Shown here in pieces: positions 53,312 through 61,488 of a DNA stretch of 64,000 bases. The DNA is from Deltaproteobacteria bacterium. GTDB lineage: Bacteria > Desulfobacterota > Desulfuromonadia > Desulfuromonadales > BM103. A model generated the notes under the pieces. It saw only the letters and a list, made by a program, of their open reading frames with translations, was not told where the DNA came from and made no database searches. The stretch's first letter is position 1. The number at the start of each line of letters is the position of its first letter. A program made the position numbers and the translations under genes. Location: assembly GCA_005774545.1 (NCBI GenBank), contig VAUL01000001.1, positions 62,001-126,000 on the forward strand, in the 5' to 3' direction.

Positions 53312-55318
53312 ATGGGTGAAACGATGCTCCACAATATGCGCGGTGCTGGTCGTCGCGAATTGGCCTACGCCATGGGCGGCATGCTGCTCGGGGTGATGGC
53401 GCCGCTCGGCTGGATCGTCCTCCGGTTGATGATTTTCTGGCAGGATGGCGCCGGCCTGATGGACCAGGTCATCGACGACATGGTCCGGACTCCGCAGCAG
53501 ATCGCCCTTTACCTCTACATGTGCGGGGGCACCGCCATGGTGCTGGGCGCCTTCGGCTACTTCGTCGGTCAGGCCACCCAGCAGATTCATGACCGGGCTC
53601 TGGATCTCAATCTGGTCAATCGGGAAATGGCCGAACAAAAGGCCGCCTCGGAGCGCAGGTTCCGCGACCTCGACCACAGCATCAAGAATTTCCACGCCAT
53701 CAACGCCGATCTGCAGCGCAGCGTGAACCGCCAGGAGGTCCTGCGCCGGACCGCCGACGGTCTGCACGAGGTGATCGGTTTCGATCGCGTCAATGTGCTG
53801 ATGCTCGATCCGGAACGCCGGCAGCTCGAATTCGCCGTCTATCGCGACCGCCAGGCGACGGGGGACAAGCCGGCCGGCATGCTGCCGCTGGACGAGCGTG
53901 CCGGCTGCATCTTCAAGGCGACACGCGACCGCAAGGTGCTGCTGGTCGAAGACGTGGCCACGATGCCAGACGAGTATCGGCTCAAGCCGCCGTATGACGG
54001 TATTTCCCAGTTGCGCTGCCGCAGCTTCATCATCTGCCCCATCGTGGTTCGCGACCAGGCGGTCGGCGTCATCTGCGTCGACAAGAAGCATCAGAAGGCG
54101 ACCCTCGTCGATACCGACGTCGACACGGTCAAGCTCTTTGCCGACCAGGTGGCGTCGTCCCTGGCGCGCATCCATCTGCTCGAGGCGGTCGAGGCCCTGA
54201 CCCGCCAGTTGGAGCACACGTTTGCCGAATTCCTCAAATACCGGGAGCAGCATGCGACGCTGATCCGATCGCTGCGCGACACCATCGCGTCGAACAGCGA
54301 AGCCACGTCGGATATCTCCAGCGGTGCCGGGGTGATCCAGGAGGCGGTGACGGCAACCCGCTCGTCGCTCGGGCAGATTTCGGTATCGATCGACCAGGTG
54401 TCCCACAACCTCAAGTCGCTCAATGAATTCGTCGAGAGCTCGATCGCCGCGATGACCGAAATCCACTATACGGTCAATGCCGTGCAGGAGAGCGGGGTGC
54501 GGTCGCATGCCATGTCGGAGACCGTCAAGGGGCGGGCCGAGGATGGGGTTGCCGCCGTCTCCCAGGTCATCGAGGGGATGCGCGGCATCGTCCGTTCCGT
54601 GGAGCAGGCGGAGTCGGCCATCGATCGTCTCTCGCGCAAGAGCGAGGAGGTCGGCACCATCACCTCGGTCATCACCGGGTTGACCCAGAAGACCAGCCTG
54701 CTGGCCCTGAATGCCTCGATCATCGCCGCCCAGGCCGGCGAGCACGGGCGCTCCTTCGCCGTGGTTGCCGATGAAGTCCGGGCCCTGGCCCAGGAGGCCG
54801 CGGCCTCGACCGACCAGATCAACCGGATCATCGAGGAGATCCAGGCCTTCACCCAGGAAACGGTCAGTCACATCGAACAGACCAGACGCCTGGTCGACGA
54901 CGGGATGGGGCGAGGCGAGGAGATGGCCAAGTCGCTGCAGCAGATCCTCGACAGTTCGGTCCTGGCCATGGAGATGGCTCACGACATCCGGCGCGCGACC
55001 CAGGAGATTTCCAGCTCGGTCGATGCCATCAGCCGCTCGACCGAGGAACTCGGCGAGATGTCGTCCAAGGTGTCGCTGGCATCGCGCGAGGAGGCCCAGG
55101 GGGCCAAGAGCATCGTCAAGGCCGTGGAGGACGTTCAGTCGATGACGCTCGACATGGTGGCGGCAACGCGGCGGCAGGTGGAGAACAGCGGTCAGATCGT
55201 GTCGTCCGTCGAGCAGGTGAGCACCATGGCGGCGAAGATCTTCGACGAGGTGGAGGCGCGCCGCCAGGCAAGCCTGGCCGTGGTCGAGGACCTGCGCCAG
55301 ATCAAGGGCCGTCAGTAG
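53312..55318 (+). CDS. Methyl-accepting chemotaxis protein with GAF domain
   Basis: 668 residues. Two spans close together near the N-terminus (about 20-40 and 60-85) leave almost no periplasmic loop, so the sensor is cytoplasmic: a GAF domain at about 148-300 (GFDRVNVLMLDP, FIICPIVVRDQAVGVICVD). The signalling domain follows (about 330-660) with LTQKTSLLALNASIIAAQAGE and FAVVADEVRALA. The canonical hairpin AIEAARAGE is ASIIAAQAGE here, a change at two contact positions. It likely signals to a CheA or a diguanylate/other output with altered coupling. Ends in a hairpin shared with the next gene. Confidence 0.9.
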   Translation: MGETMLHNMRGAGRRELAYAMGGMLLGVMAPLGWIVLRLMIFWQDGAGLMDQVIDDMVRTPQQIALYLYMCGGTAMVLGAFGYFVGQATQQIHDRALDLNLVNREMAEQKAASERRFRDLDHSIKNFHAINADLQRSVNRQEVLRRTADGLHEVIGFDRVNVLMLDPERRQLEFAVYRDRQATGDKPAGMLPLDERAGCIFKATRDRKVLLVEDVATMPDEYRLKPPYDGISQLRCRSFIICPIVVRDQAVGVICVDKKHQKATLVDTDVDTVKLFADQVASSLARIHLLEAVEALTRQLEHTFAEFLKYREQHATLIRSLRDTIASNSEATSDISSGAGVIQEAVTATRSSLGQISVSIDQVSHNLKSLNEFVESSIAAMTEIHYTVNAVQESGVRSHAMSETVKGRAEDGVAAVSQVIEGMRGIVRSVEQAESAIDRLSRKSEEVGTITSVITGLTQKTSLLALNASIIAAQAGEHGRSFAVVADEVRALAQEAAASTDQINRIIEEIQAFTQETVSHIEQTRRLVDDGMGRGEEMAKSLQQILDSSVLAMEMAHDIRRATQEISSSVDAISRSTEELGEMSSKVSLASREEAQGAKSIVKAVEDVQSMTLDMVAATRRQVENSGQIVSSVEQVSTMAAKIFDEVEARRQASLAVVEDLRQIKGRQ

Positions 55319-55347
55319 GACGCTGTTGAGGCGGTAAAATCAATGGA

Positions 55348-55384
55348 ACGGCAAAGGGGCGGCGTTCAGTCGCCCCTTTGCCGT
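55348..55384. terminator. Convergent hairpin between chemoreceptor and CDF genes
   Basis: ACGGCAAAGGGGCG, nine-base loop, CGCCCCTTTGCCGT. A 14-pair stem lies between convergent stops and overlaps the last codons of the CDF gene. There is no clear T-run, so termination could depend on Rho or be weak. Confidence 0.45.
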
Positions 55385-56304
55385 TCGCGGGGCCAGACTT
55401 TGAGGGCCGGGCAGTTGTCGCGCCCCGGGCAGTTCGCTTCCTGGCAGGGCTCGATGTGGATGGTCACGTCCGAGCCGGTAAAGCGTTCGGCGATCTTCCC
55501 CTCGAGATAATCGGTCATGCGATGCGCCTCTTCTACGGAGAGATGCTTGCAGACGGTCATGTGGAAATCGATCAGCTTCTGCGAGCCGGCCCGGCGCGTA
55601 CGCAGGTTGTGATAGTCGAACAGTTCCCCCTGTTGGCTGCCGAGCAGTTTTTCGATCTCGCCGCGGATTTCATCGGGGAGCTGTTCGTCGAGCAGGTCGC
55701 GCATGCCGTGGCGGAGCAGGCGCACGGCTGCAACGATGATGTAGCCGGCGACCAGCAGCGACATCACCGGGTCGAGCCAGGGGAGGTCCAGCCAGACCAT
55801 GGCCAGCAGCCCGCCGAGCAGAGCCAGGTTGGTATAGACATCCATGGCGAAGTGCAGGGAATCGGCGGCCAGCGCGGAGGAATCGGTCCGTTTGGCGACG
55901 GTGCGCAGATAGCGCGTGACCAGAATGGAGGCCGCAAGGCTGATGACCATGACGACAATGCCGCCGACCGGGCTGGCGACCTGGCTGCCGGTCTGCAGCC
56001 GGCGCACGGCCTCGAAACAGATCCCCCCGCCGGAAACGGCGATGACGACGGCCTGGAAGATGGTGGCGACGGTCTCAAACTTGCCGTGGCCGTAGGGGTG
56101 GCGGTCGTCGGCCGGTTGCTCGGCCTGCCTGATCGCCATGAGGTTCACGCCGGACATGAGGATGTCCAGCAGGGAGTCGACTGCCGAGGAGAGAACCGCC
56201 AGGCTGCCGGTCAGCACCCCGGCGGCCAGCTTCAATACGGCGAGGCTGATGGCCGTGGAGAGGGAAACGCGGGCCGCGACGATCTTGGCGGAGGCCGGGC
56301 TCAT
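55366..56304 (-). CDS. Cation diffusion facilitator (CDF) transporter
   Basis: 312 residues from ATG 56304, whose ATGA overlaps the preceding stop by four bases; the longer frame is not needed. Six spans with metal-site motifs DSLLDILMSG and DSLHFAMDVYTN (DxxxD), and a cytoplasmic C-terminal domain (about 205-290). The tail has CQEANCPGRDNCPALK, extra cysteines unusual for CDF proteins that could tune metal sensing. CDFs export Zn, Fe, Mn or Ni using the proton gradient. Coupled to a conserved unknown gene upstream. Confidence 0.92.
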   Translation of the reverse strand: MSPASAKIVAARVSLSTAISLAVLKLAAGVLTGSLAVLSSAVDSLLDILMSGVNLMAIRQAEQPADDRHPYGHGKFETVATIFQAVVIAVSGGGICFEAVRRLQTGSQVASPVGGIVVMVISLAASILVTRYLRTVAKRTDSSALAADSLHFAMDVYTNLALLGGLLAMVWLDLPWLDPVMSLLVAGYIIVAAVRLLRHGMRDLLDEQLPDEIRGEIEKLLGSQQGELFDYHNLRTRRAGSQKLIDFHMTVCKHLSVEEAHRMTDYLEGKIAERFTGSDVTIHIEPCQEANCPGRDNCPALKVWPRERQRGD

Positions 56305-56819
56305 GACCGCTGGGGTGGAAGAGGGCAGGCGGCCTGCCATGCTGTGAAGCCGTCGCCGGCGATGTCCCAGAAGTCGTCGATCCGCTGCCGGTACCAGGTC
56401 AGTTCGGTGCAGGCGGTGCCGATTTCTTCAGCCCGTGCCGCATCGACCAGCCCCTCGTCTTTGAGCACGTGGTAGACGGCGCAGATCCCGGCGAGGATCG
56501 CAGCCAGTTCGGCGATATTGGGTTCGAGGTTGCGGACGATGTACCAGTGACCCGCGAACTGGCGGACCCTTTCGGGGGGGAGGCGGAACAGGTTGTCGCC
56601 GCATTCGGCGATGACGAACTCGCGCAGGAAGTAGTCGGCGCCGCGGCAGATCGTGCCGATCTCGACCGGATCACCGGTGCCGTCGGCCAGCAGCCGGTCG
56701 CGTACCGCCAGCAGCAGGGCGGTGCACAACTGGTCGACGCGGATCTCGTCATCGAAGGTCCGCACCTCGAAGTCGCCGGGGTCGACACTGCTGAATGCGA
56801 GTGGACGGGTTTCGGTCAT
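56301..56819 (-). CDS. Conserved hypothetical protein coupled to CDF gene
   Basis: 172 residues from ATG 56819 (GGAGGAG upstream). Soluble, largely helical, acidic, with CRGADYFLREFVIAECGDNLFRL and HWYIVRNLEPNIAELAAILAGI. No signal peptide or recognised domain. It overlaps the CDF start by four bases, so the two are translated together and the protein may regulate or partner the transporter. I do not recognise the family with confidence. Confidence 0.7.
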   Translation of the reverse strand: MTETRPLAFSSVDPGDFEVRTFDDEIRVDQLCTALLLAVRDRLLADGTGDPVEIGTICRGADYFLREFVIAECGDNLFRLPPERVRQFAGHWYIVRNLEPNIAELAAILAGICAVYHVLKDEGLVDAARAEEIGTACTELTWYRQRIDDFWDIAGDGFTAWQAACPLPPQRS

Positions 56820-56988
56820 GTGACGGGAACTCCTCCGGATTGTGTGTGGTCACCTTAATCCAGAGCGGTGCGTGATGCAACCTCGGCGTTTTGCCTGTTT
56901 ACTCGCCTCCCGCTCGTTTGTTAACATAATCAAGCTTCATCACCGCGTTAGCGACCGGTGCATCCCCCTGCAAACGGGTTGAAAATAC

Positions 56989-59616
56989 ATGGGTGAACAA
57001 CAGGCCGCCGGCCCGGCCATGACGCCGATGATGCGGCAATACTTCGAAATCAAGGCCGCCCATCCCGACGCCATCCTCTTCTTCCGCCTCGGCGACTTCT
57101 ACGAGATGTTCCTGGACGACGCGGTGGTGGCCTCGAAAGTCCTCGACATCACCCTGACCTCGCGCAACAAGGGGGCGGCGGACGAGGTTCCCCTGTGCGG
57201 CATCCCCTTCCACAGCTGTCAGCCCTATATCGCCAAGCTGGTCCAGCACGGTCACCGGGTCGCGATCTGCGAGCAGGTCGAGGATCCGAAGGCCGCCAAG
57301 GGGATCGTCCGTCGCGAGGTGGTCCGCGTTGTCACCCCCGGTCTGGTGGTCGATACCGATACGCTCGATCCGCGCCGCAACAACTACCTGGCCGCCTTGG
57401 CCCCGGTAGCGGCCGGCTGCTGCGGGCTGGCCTGCGTCGACATCACCACCGGCGAATTCCGCGCCACCGAAAGCGCCTCGCTCGCGGAGATCGGCACCGA
57501 ACTGGCCGCCCGCGACCCGGCCGAGGTGCTGCTCCCCGAGGGAGAGCCCGGCGACGACCTGCTTGCCCGCCTGCCGTTCCTGCTGCAGGGGCGGACGATC
57601 GTGCGCATCCCCGCTTGGGTCATGGCCGAGGACCGGGCGGGGCAGGAACTGCTCTCCGCTTTCCCGCACGGCTCCCTCGAAGCCTTCGGCTGCAAGGGGC
57701 TTGCCGGCGCCGTCGGGGCCGCCGGGGCGATCCTGCACTACCTCGCCGAAACGCAAAAGGGCGCCCTGCCGCATCTGCAGGCGCTGCGGACCTTCCAGTC
57801 CCACGACTTCATGGTGCTGGACGATTTCACCCGGCGCAACCTGGAACTGACCGGTAGCCTGCTGGACGGCGGCCGGCGCGGGTCGCTGCTCGGCGTGCTC
57901 GACCGGACGTCGACCGCCATGGGCGCCCGCAAGCTGCGGCACTGGATCGGTCATCCGCTCGTCGATCTCGAGGCGATCCGCCGCCGACATGAAGCGGTCG
58001 GCGAACTCGTGGCGCAGAGCCTGCTGCGCAACGATCTGACGGCGGGGCTGAACGGGGTCTACGATCTGGAACGGCTCAACGCGCGAATCGCCATGGCCAC
58101 CGGCAACGCCAAAGACCTGGTGGCCCTCGCCAGTTCCCTGATGCGCCTGCCGCGGCTGCTCGAACTGCTGGCCGATGCGTCGGCACCGTTGCTGCAGGAA
58201 TTGCGGGGCCAACTCGATCCGCTCCCCGAGGCGGTTGACTTGATCGGCCGCGCCATTGTCGACGATCCCCCTTTCGTGCTGCGCGAGGGCGGCTTGATCC
58301 GTCCCGGCTTTCATGCCGAACTCGACGAGTTGCGCCGGATCAGCCGGGAAGGGAAGGGGTGGATCGCCCGCCTCGAACAGGAGGAGAAGGAGCGGACCGG
58401 GATCGCCTCGCTGAAGGTCCGCTTCAACCGGGTGTTCGGCTACTACATCGAGGTGACCCGCTCCCACCTCGACAAGGTGCCGGACGACTACCAGCGCAAG
58501 CAGACGCTGGCCGGCGCCGAACGGTTCATCACCCCGGCGCTCAAGGAGTACGAGGAGAAGGTTCTCGGCGCCGAGGAGCGGGTCGTCGAGATCGAGTACG
58601 ACCTGTTCCAGGAGGTGCGCCGGCAGGTGGCCGCCTTCGGCGCCCGCATCCAGGCCACGGCCGACGCCCTGGCCGCGCTCGATGTCCTGGCGGGGCTGGC
58701 GGATCTGGCCCACGATCGCAATTACTGTGCCCCCGAGATGGAGGATTCGACCGACCTGGTGATCGAGGAAGGGCGCCATCCGGTGATCGAGTCGATGAAC
58801 CTCGGTGAGCGCTTCGTCGCCAACGACGTGGTCATGGATACCCGCGAGAACCAGATCCTGGTCATTACCGGGCCGAACATGGCCGGCAAGTCGACCTTCA
58901 TGCGCCAGGTGGCCCTGATCGTGCTGATGGCGCAGATCGGCAGCCTGGTGCCGGCAAAGTCGGCACGCATCGGCGTCGTCGACCGCATTTTCACCAGGGT
59001 CGGGGCCAGCGACAACCTGGCGCGAGGGCAGTCGACCTTCATGGTCGAGATGACCGAGACGGCCAACATCCTCAACCATGCCACGCCCCGCAGCCTGATC
59101 GTTCTCGACGAAATCGGCCGCGGAACGTCGACCTTCGACGGTGTCAGCATCGCCTGGGCGGTGGCTGAGTTCTTGCATGACAATCCGCGGGTGGCGGCCA
59201 AGACCCTGTTCGCCACCCATTACCACGAGTTGACCGATCTGGCCCTGACCCGCGAGCGGGTCAGGAACTATAACGTCGCCGTCAAGGAATGGCAGGAGCA
59301 GATCATCTTCCTGCGCCGCATCGTCAAGGGCGGGGCCAGCCACTCCTACGGCATCCAGGTGGCCCGCCTGGCCGGTCTGCCGGCGCCGGTCATCGAGCGC
59401 GCCAGGGAGGTGCTGCACAACCTGGAGTCCGGCGAGTTCGAAACGGGGGCGCCGCGTCTGGCCAAGTCGAAGAAGGGTCCCGTTGTTCCGCCGCAGCTTG
59501 GTCTGTTCGATCGGGCCGACGATGCCTTGCGGCAGCGTCTGGCGGAGATCGATGTCACGGTTCTGACTCCGCTCGAGGCTCTCAACCGTCTCGACGAACT
59601 CAAGAAACTGCTTTAA
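56989..59616 (+). CDS. mutS: DNA mismatch repair protein MutS
   Basis: 875 residues, full length. Mismatch-binding N-domain with GDFYEMF (Phe-x-Glu motif, about 35-41), connector, lever and clamp domains, and ATPase with GPNMAGKST Walker A (about 628-636) and [14 protein letters not shown] Walker B/signature. The C-terminus ends in a MutL/dimer-type helical tail ([17 protein letters not shown]). It binds mismatches and recruits MutL. The amidase gene starts at the base after its stop (TAA-ATG), a tight coupling. Confidence 0.98.
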   Translation: MGEQQAAGPAMTPMMRQYFEIKAAHPDAILFFRLGDFYEMFLDDAVVASKVLDITLTSRNKGAADEVPLCGIPFHSCQPYIAKLVQHGHRVAICEQVEDPKAAKGIVRREVVRVVTPGLVVDTDTLDPRRNNYLAALAPVAAGCCGLACVDITTGEFRATESASLAEIGTELAARDPAEVLLPEGEPGDDLLARLPFLLQGRTIVRIPAWVMAEDRAGQELLSAFPHGSLEAFGCKGLAGAVGAAGAILHYLAETQKGALPHLQALRTFQSHDFMVLDDFTRRNLELTGSLLDGGRRGSLLGVLDRTSTAMGARKLRHWIGHPLVDLEAIRRRHEAVGELVAQSLLRNDLTAGLNGVYDLERLNARIAMATGNAKDLVALASSLMRLPRLLELLADASAPLLQELRGQLDPLPEAVDLIGRAIVDDPPFVLREGGLIRPGFHAELDELRRISREGKGWIARLEQEEKERTGIASLKVRFNRVFGYYIEVTRSHLDKVPDDYQRKQTLAGAERFITPALKEYEEKVLGAEERVVEIEYDLFQEVRRQVAAFGARIQATADALAALDVLAGLADLAHDRNYCAPEMEDSTDLVIEEGRHPVIESMNLGERFVANDVVMDTRENQILVITGPNMAGKSTFMRQVALIVLMAQIGSLVPAKSARIGVVDRIFTRVGASDNLARGQSTFMVEMTETANILNHATPRSLIVLDEIGRGTSTFDGVSIAWAVAEFLHDNPRVAAKTLFATHYHELTDLALTRERVRNYNVAVKEWQEQIIFLRRIVKGGASHSYGIQVARLAGLPAPVIERAREVLHNLESGEFETGAPRLAKSKKGPVVPPQLGLFDRADDALRQRLAEIDVTVLTPLEALNRLDELKKLL

Positions 59617-61488
59617 ATGACGCGTTCTATCTATTTGATACTCCTACTGTCCATCGCCTTGGTTGCCTGGCCGCACCCGCTGCGGGCCGCCGACATAGAG
59701 CCGGCCTGGCGCAAGGCCCAGGCCGGCTACGATACCCTGCAGTCGGCGCCGCGCAAGAAAAAGTTCCGCTCCGAATGGGAGAAGGTGCTCGACCGTTTCA
59801 TGGCCGTTTACGAGCGCGACCCGAAAGGGCCGCGGGCTGCCGATGCGCTGTTCATGGCCGGCAAGACCCTGGCCGGGCTCTACCGCGTCAGCCAGGTGGA
59901 TGACGATGCCTGGTCAGCCGTGACCATGTACGAACATGTGGCCCGTGATGTCCCCGGCAGTCCGCTGGGGGATGATGCGCTGGTGCTGGCCGCCGAACTG
60001 CTCGAGGGGCCGCTGGCGGCTCCCGAGGAGGCCTGGCTGCGCTACCGCCGGGTTCTCGACCAGTTTCCGGGCGGCGACAAGGCTACCCATGCCCGCCGCA
60101 AGCTGAAGACGCTCGCGGCCTACGCGCCGCCGCCTTCGCCGGTGGCTCCTGCAAACCTGCCGGCTCCTGCCGTGCCGGCGGCAACGGCTGCGGCGCCAGT
60201 CCCGGCTCCCGGCACGGCGAATCCCCCCGCGGCTTTGCCTGCCCTGCCTGTCGGTGTCGTTGCCGGCGCACCGGCAGCGACCGGAGAGACGCGCCTTTCC
60301 GGAATCCGTTTCTGGTCGAATCCGGGCTATACCCGCGTGGTTCTCGATATGAGCGCGAACGCCGGTTACACGACCAACTTTTTGGGGTCCGACCCGATCG
60401 AGAACCTGCCGCCGCGTCTCTATCTCGATATCACGCCGGCCACGCTCGATCCGGTGCTGAAGGCGCCGACCATCGTCGACGACGGCCTGCTGCGGCGGAT
60501 CCGCACCGGTGTCCCCGAGAGCGGCAAGGTGCGGGTCGTTCTCGATCTGATCAGTATCGGCCAGTACAAGGTCTTCCCCCTGAGCGATCCCTACCGCCTG
60601 GTGATCGACATCAGCGGCGACAAGACCCCGGAGCTCAAGGCTCTCGAACCGGCCATCCATGCTCCCCCGCCGATCGCCTCCGATGCGCCTGTCAAAGCGG
60701 ACGTCAAGCCGGCGGAGAAGCCCGATGAGGTTGCCAGGGTGCTCGATCAGGTGCCGCCGCCGGCGCCTCCCCCGGCCGTTCCGTCGGCACCGGTCCTCCC
60801 CGGTCTGCGGCGGATCGTGGTCGACGCCGGTCATGGCGGCAAGGATCCGGGGGCCATTGGTCCGAACGGCCTGCAGGAGAAGGATGTCACCCTGGCCCTG
60901 GCGAAAAAGGTTGCCAGGCGCCTTGAGGAGGCGTTGGGCTGCGACGTGGTGCTGACCCGCGATCGCGACATCTTCCTGCCGCTCGAGGAGCGTACCGCCA
61001 TCGCCAACAAGGTCGGCGCCGACCTGTTCATCTCGGTGCATGCCAATGCCGCGCCCAACCGCCAGGCTTACGGCATCGAAACCTACTATCTCAACTTCTC
61101 CAAGAACGACAAGGCGGCGGCCGTCGCCGCCCGGGAAAACGGGACATCGCTCAAGGAGGTCACCGATCTCGAGCAGATCCTCTTCGATCTGATGGCCAAC
61201 TCCAAGATCAACGAGTCAAGCCGGCTTGCCGCCGAGATCCAGCGGGCGCTGATCGACCGGCTCAACAATCGCTACGAGGATGTCCGCGATCTCGGGGTCC
61301 GCCAGGGTCCGTTCTACGTTCTGCTCGGTGCGACGATGCCGTCGGTGCTGGTCGAGGCGGCTTTCATCAGCCACCCCCGTGAAGAACAGCGCCTGGCCAG
61401 CCGCAGGTACCAGGAGGAGACCGCCGAAGCCATTGCCGAGGCCGTCAAGAGCTATGCCCAGGCCCACAAACTGATCGCCAGCCGATGA
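59617..61488 (+). CDS. amiC: N-acetylmuramoyl-L-alanine amidase with AMIN domain
   Basis: 623 residues. Signal peptide (about 1-24), a TPR-like/YbgF-type helical part (about 25-170), a Pro/Ala-rich linker (about 172-220), an AMIN domain (about 225-330, LSGIRFWSNPGYTRVVLDM) that binds envelope, another Pro-rich linker, then the Amidase_3 domain (about 400-620) with VDAGHGGKDPGAIG, Glu in LQEKDV, HANAAPNRQAYG and AAFISHPREEQRL. It cuts septal peptidoglycan in the periplasm. The TPR part ahead of AMIN is an extra over E. coli AmiC. ATGA overlap with glnD. Confidence 0.93.
   Translation: MTRSIYLILLLSIALVAWPHPLRAADIEPAWRKAQAGYDTLQSAPRKKKFRSEWEKVLDRFMAVYERDPKGPRAADALFMAGKTLAGLYRVSQVDDDAWSAVTMYEHVARDVPGSPLGDDALVLAAELLEGPLAAPEEAWLRYRRVLDQFPGGDKATHARRKLKTLAAYAPPPSPVAPANLPAPAVPAATAAAPVPAPGTANPPAALPALPVGVVAGAPAATGETRLSGIRFWSNPGYTRVVLDMSANAGYTTNFLGSDPIENLPPRLYLDITPATLDPVLKAPTIVDDGLLRRIRTGVPESGKVRVVLDLISIGQYKVFPLSDPYRLVIDISGDKTPELKALEPAIHAPPPIASDAPVKADVKPAEKPDEVARVLDQVPPPAPPPAVPSAPVLPGLRRIVVDAGHGGKDPGAIGPNGLQEKDVTLALAKKVARRLEEALGCDVVLTRDRDIFLPLEERTAIANKVGADLFISVHANAAPNRQAYGIETYYLNFSKNDKAAAVAARENGTSLKEVTDLEQILFDLMANSKINESSRLAAEIQRALIDRLNNRYEDVRDLGVRQGPFYVLLGATMPSVLVEAAFISHPREEQRLASRRYQEETAEAIAEAVKSYAQAHKLIASR

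Noticed and set aside
52574-54982. 802-residue frame opposite exbB-exbD and the chemoreceptor
   Set aside because: Antisense shadow crossing three well-supported genes.
56899-59418. 839-residue frame opposite mutS
   Set aside because: Shadow frame; mutS has all its motifs on the plus strand.
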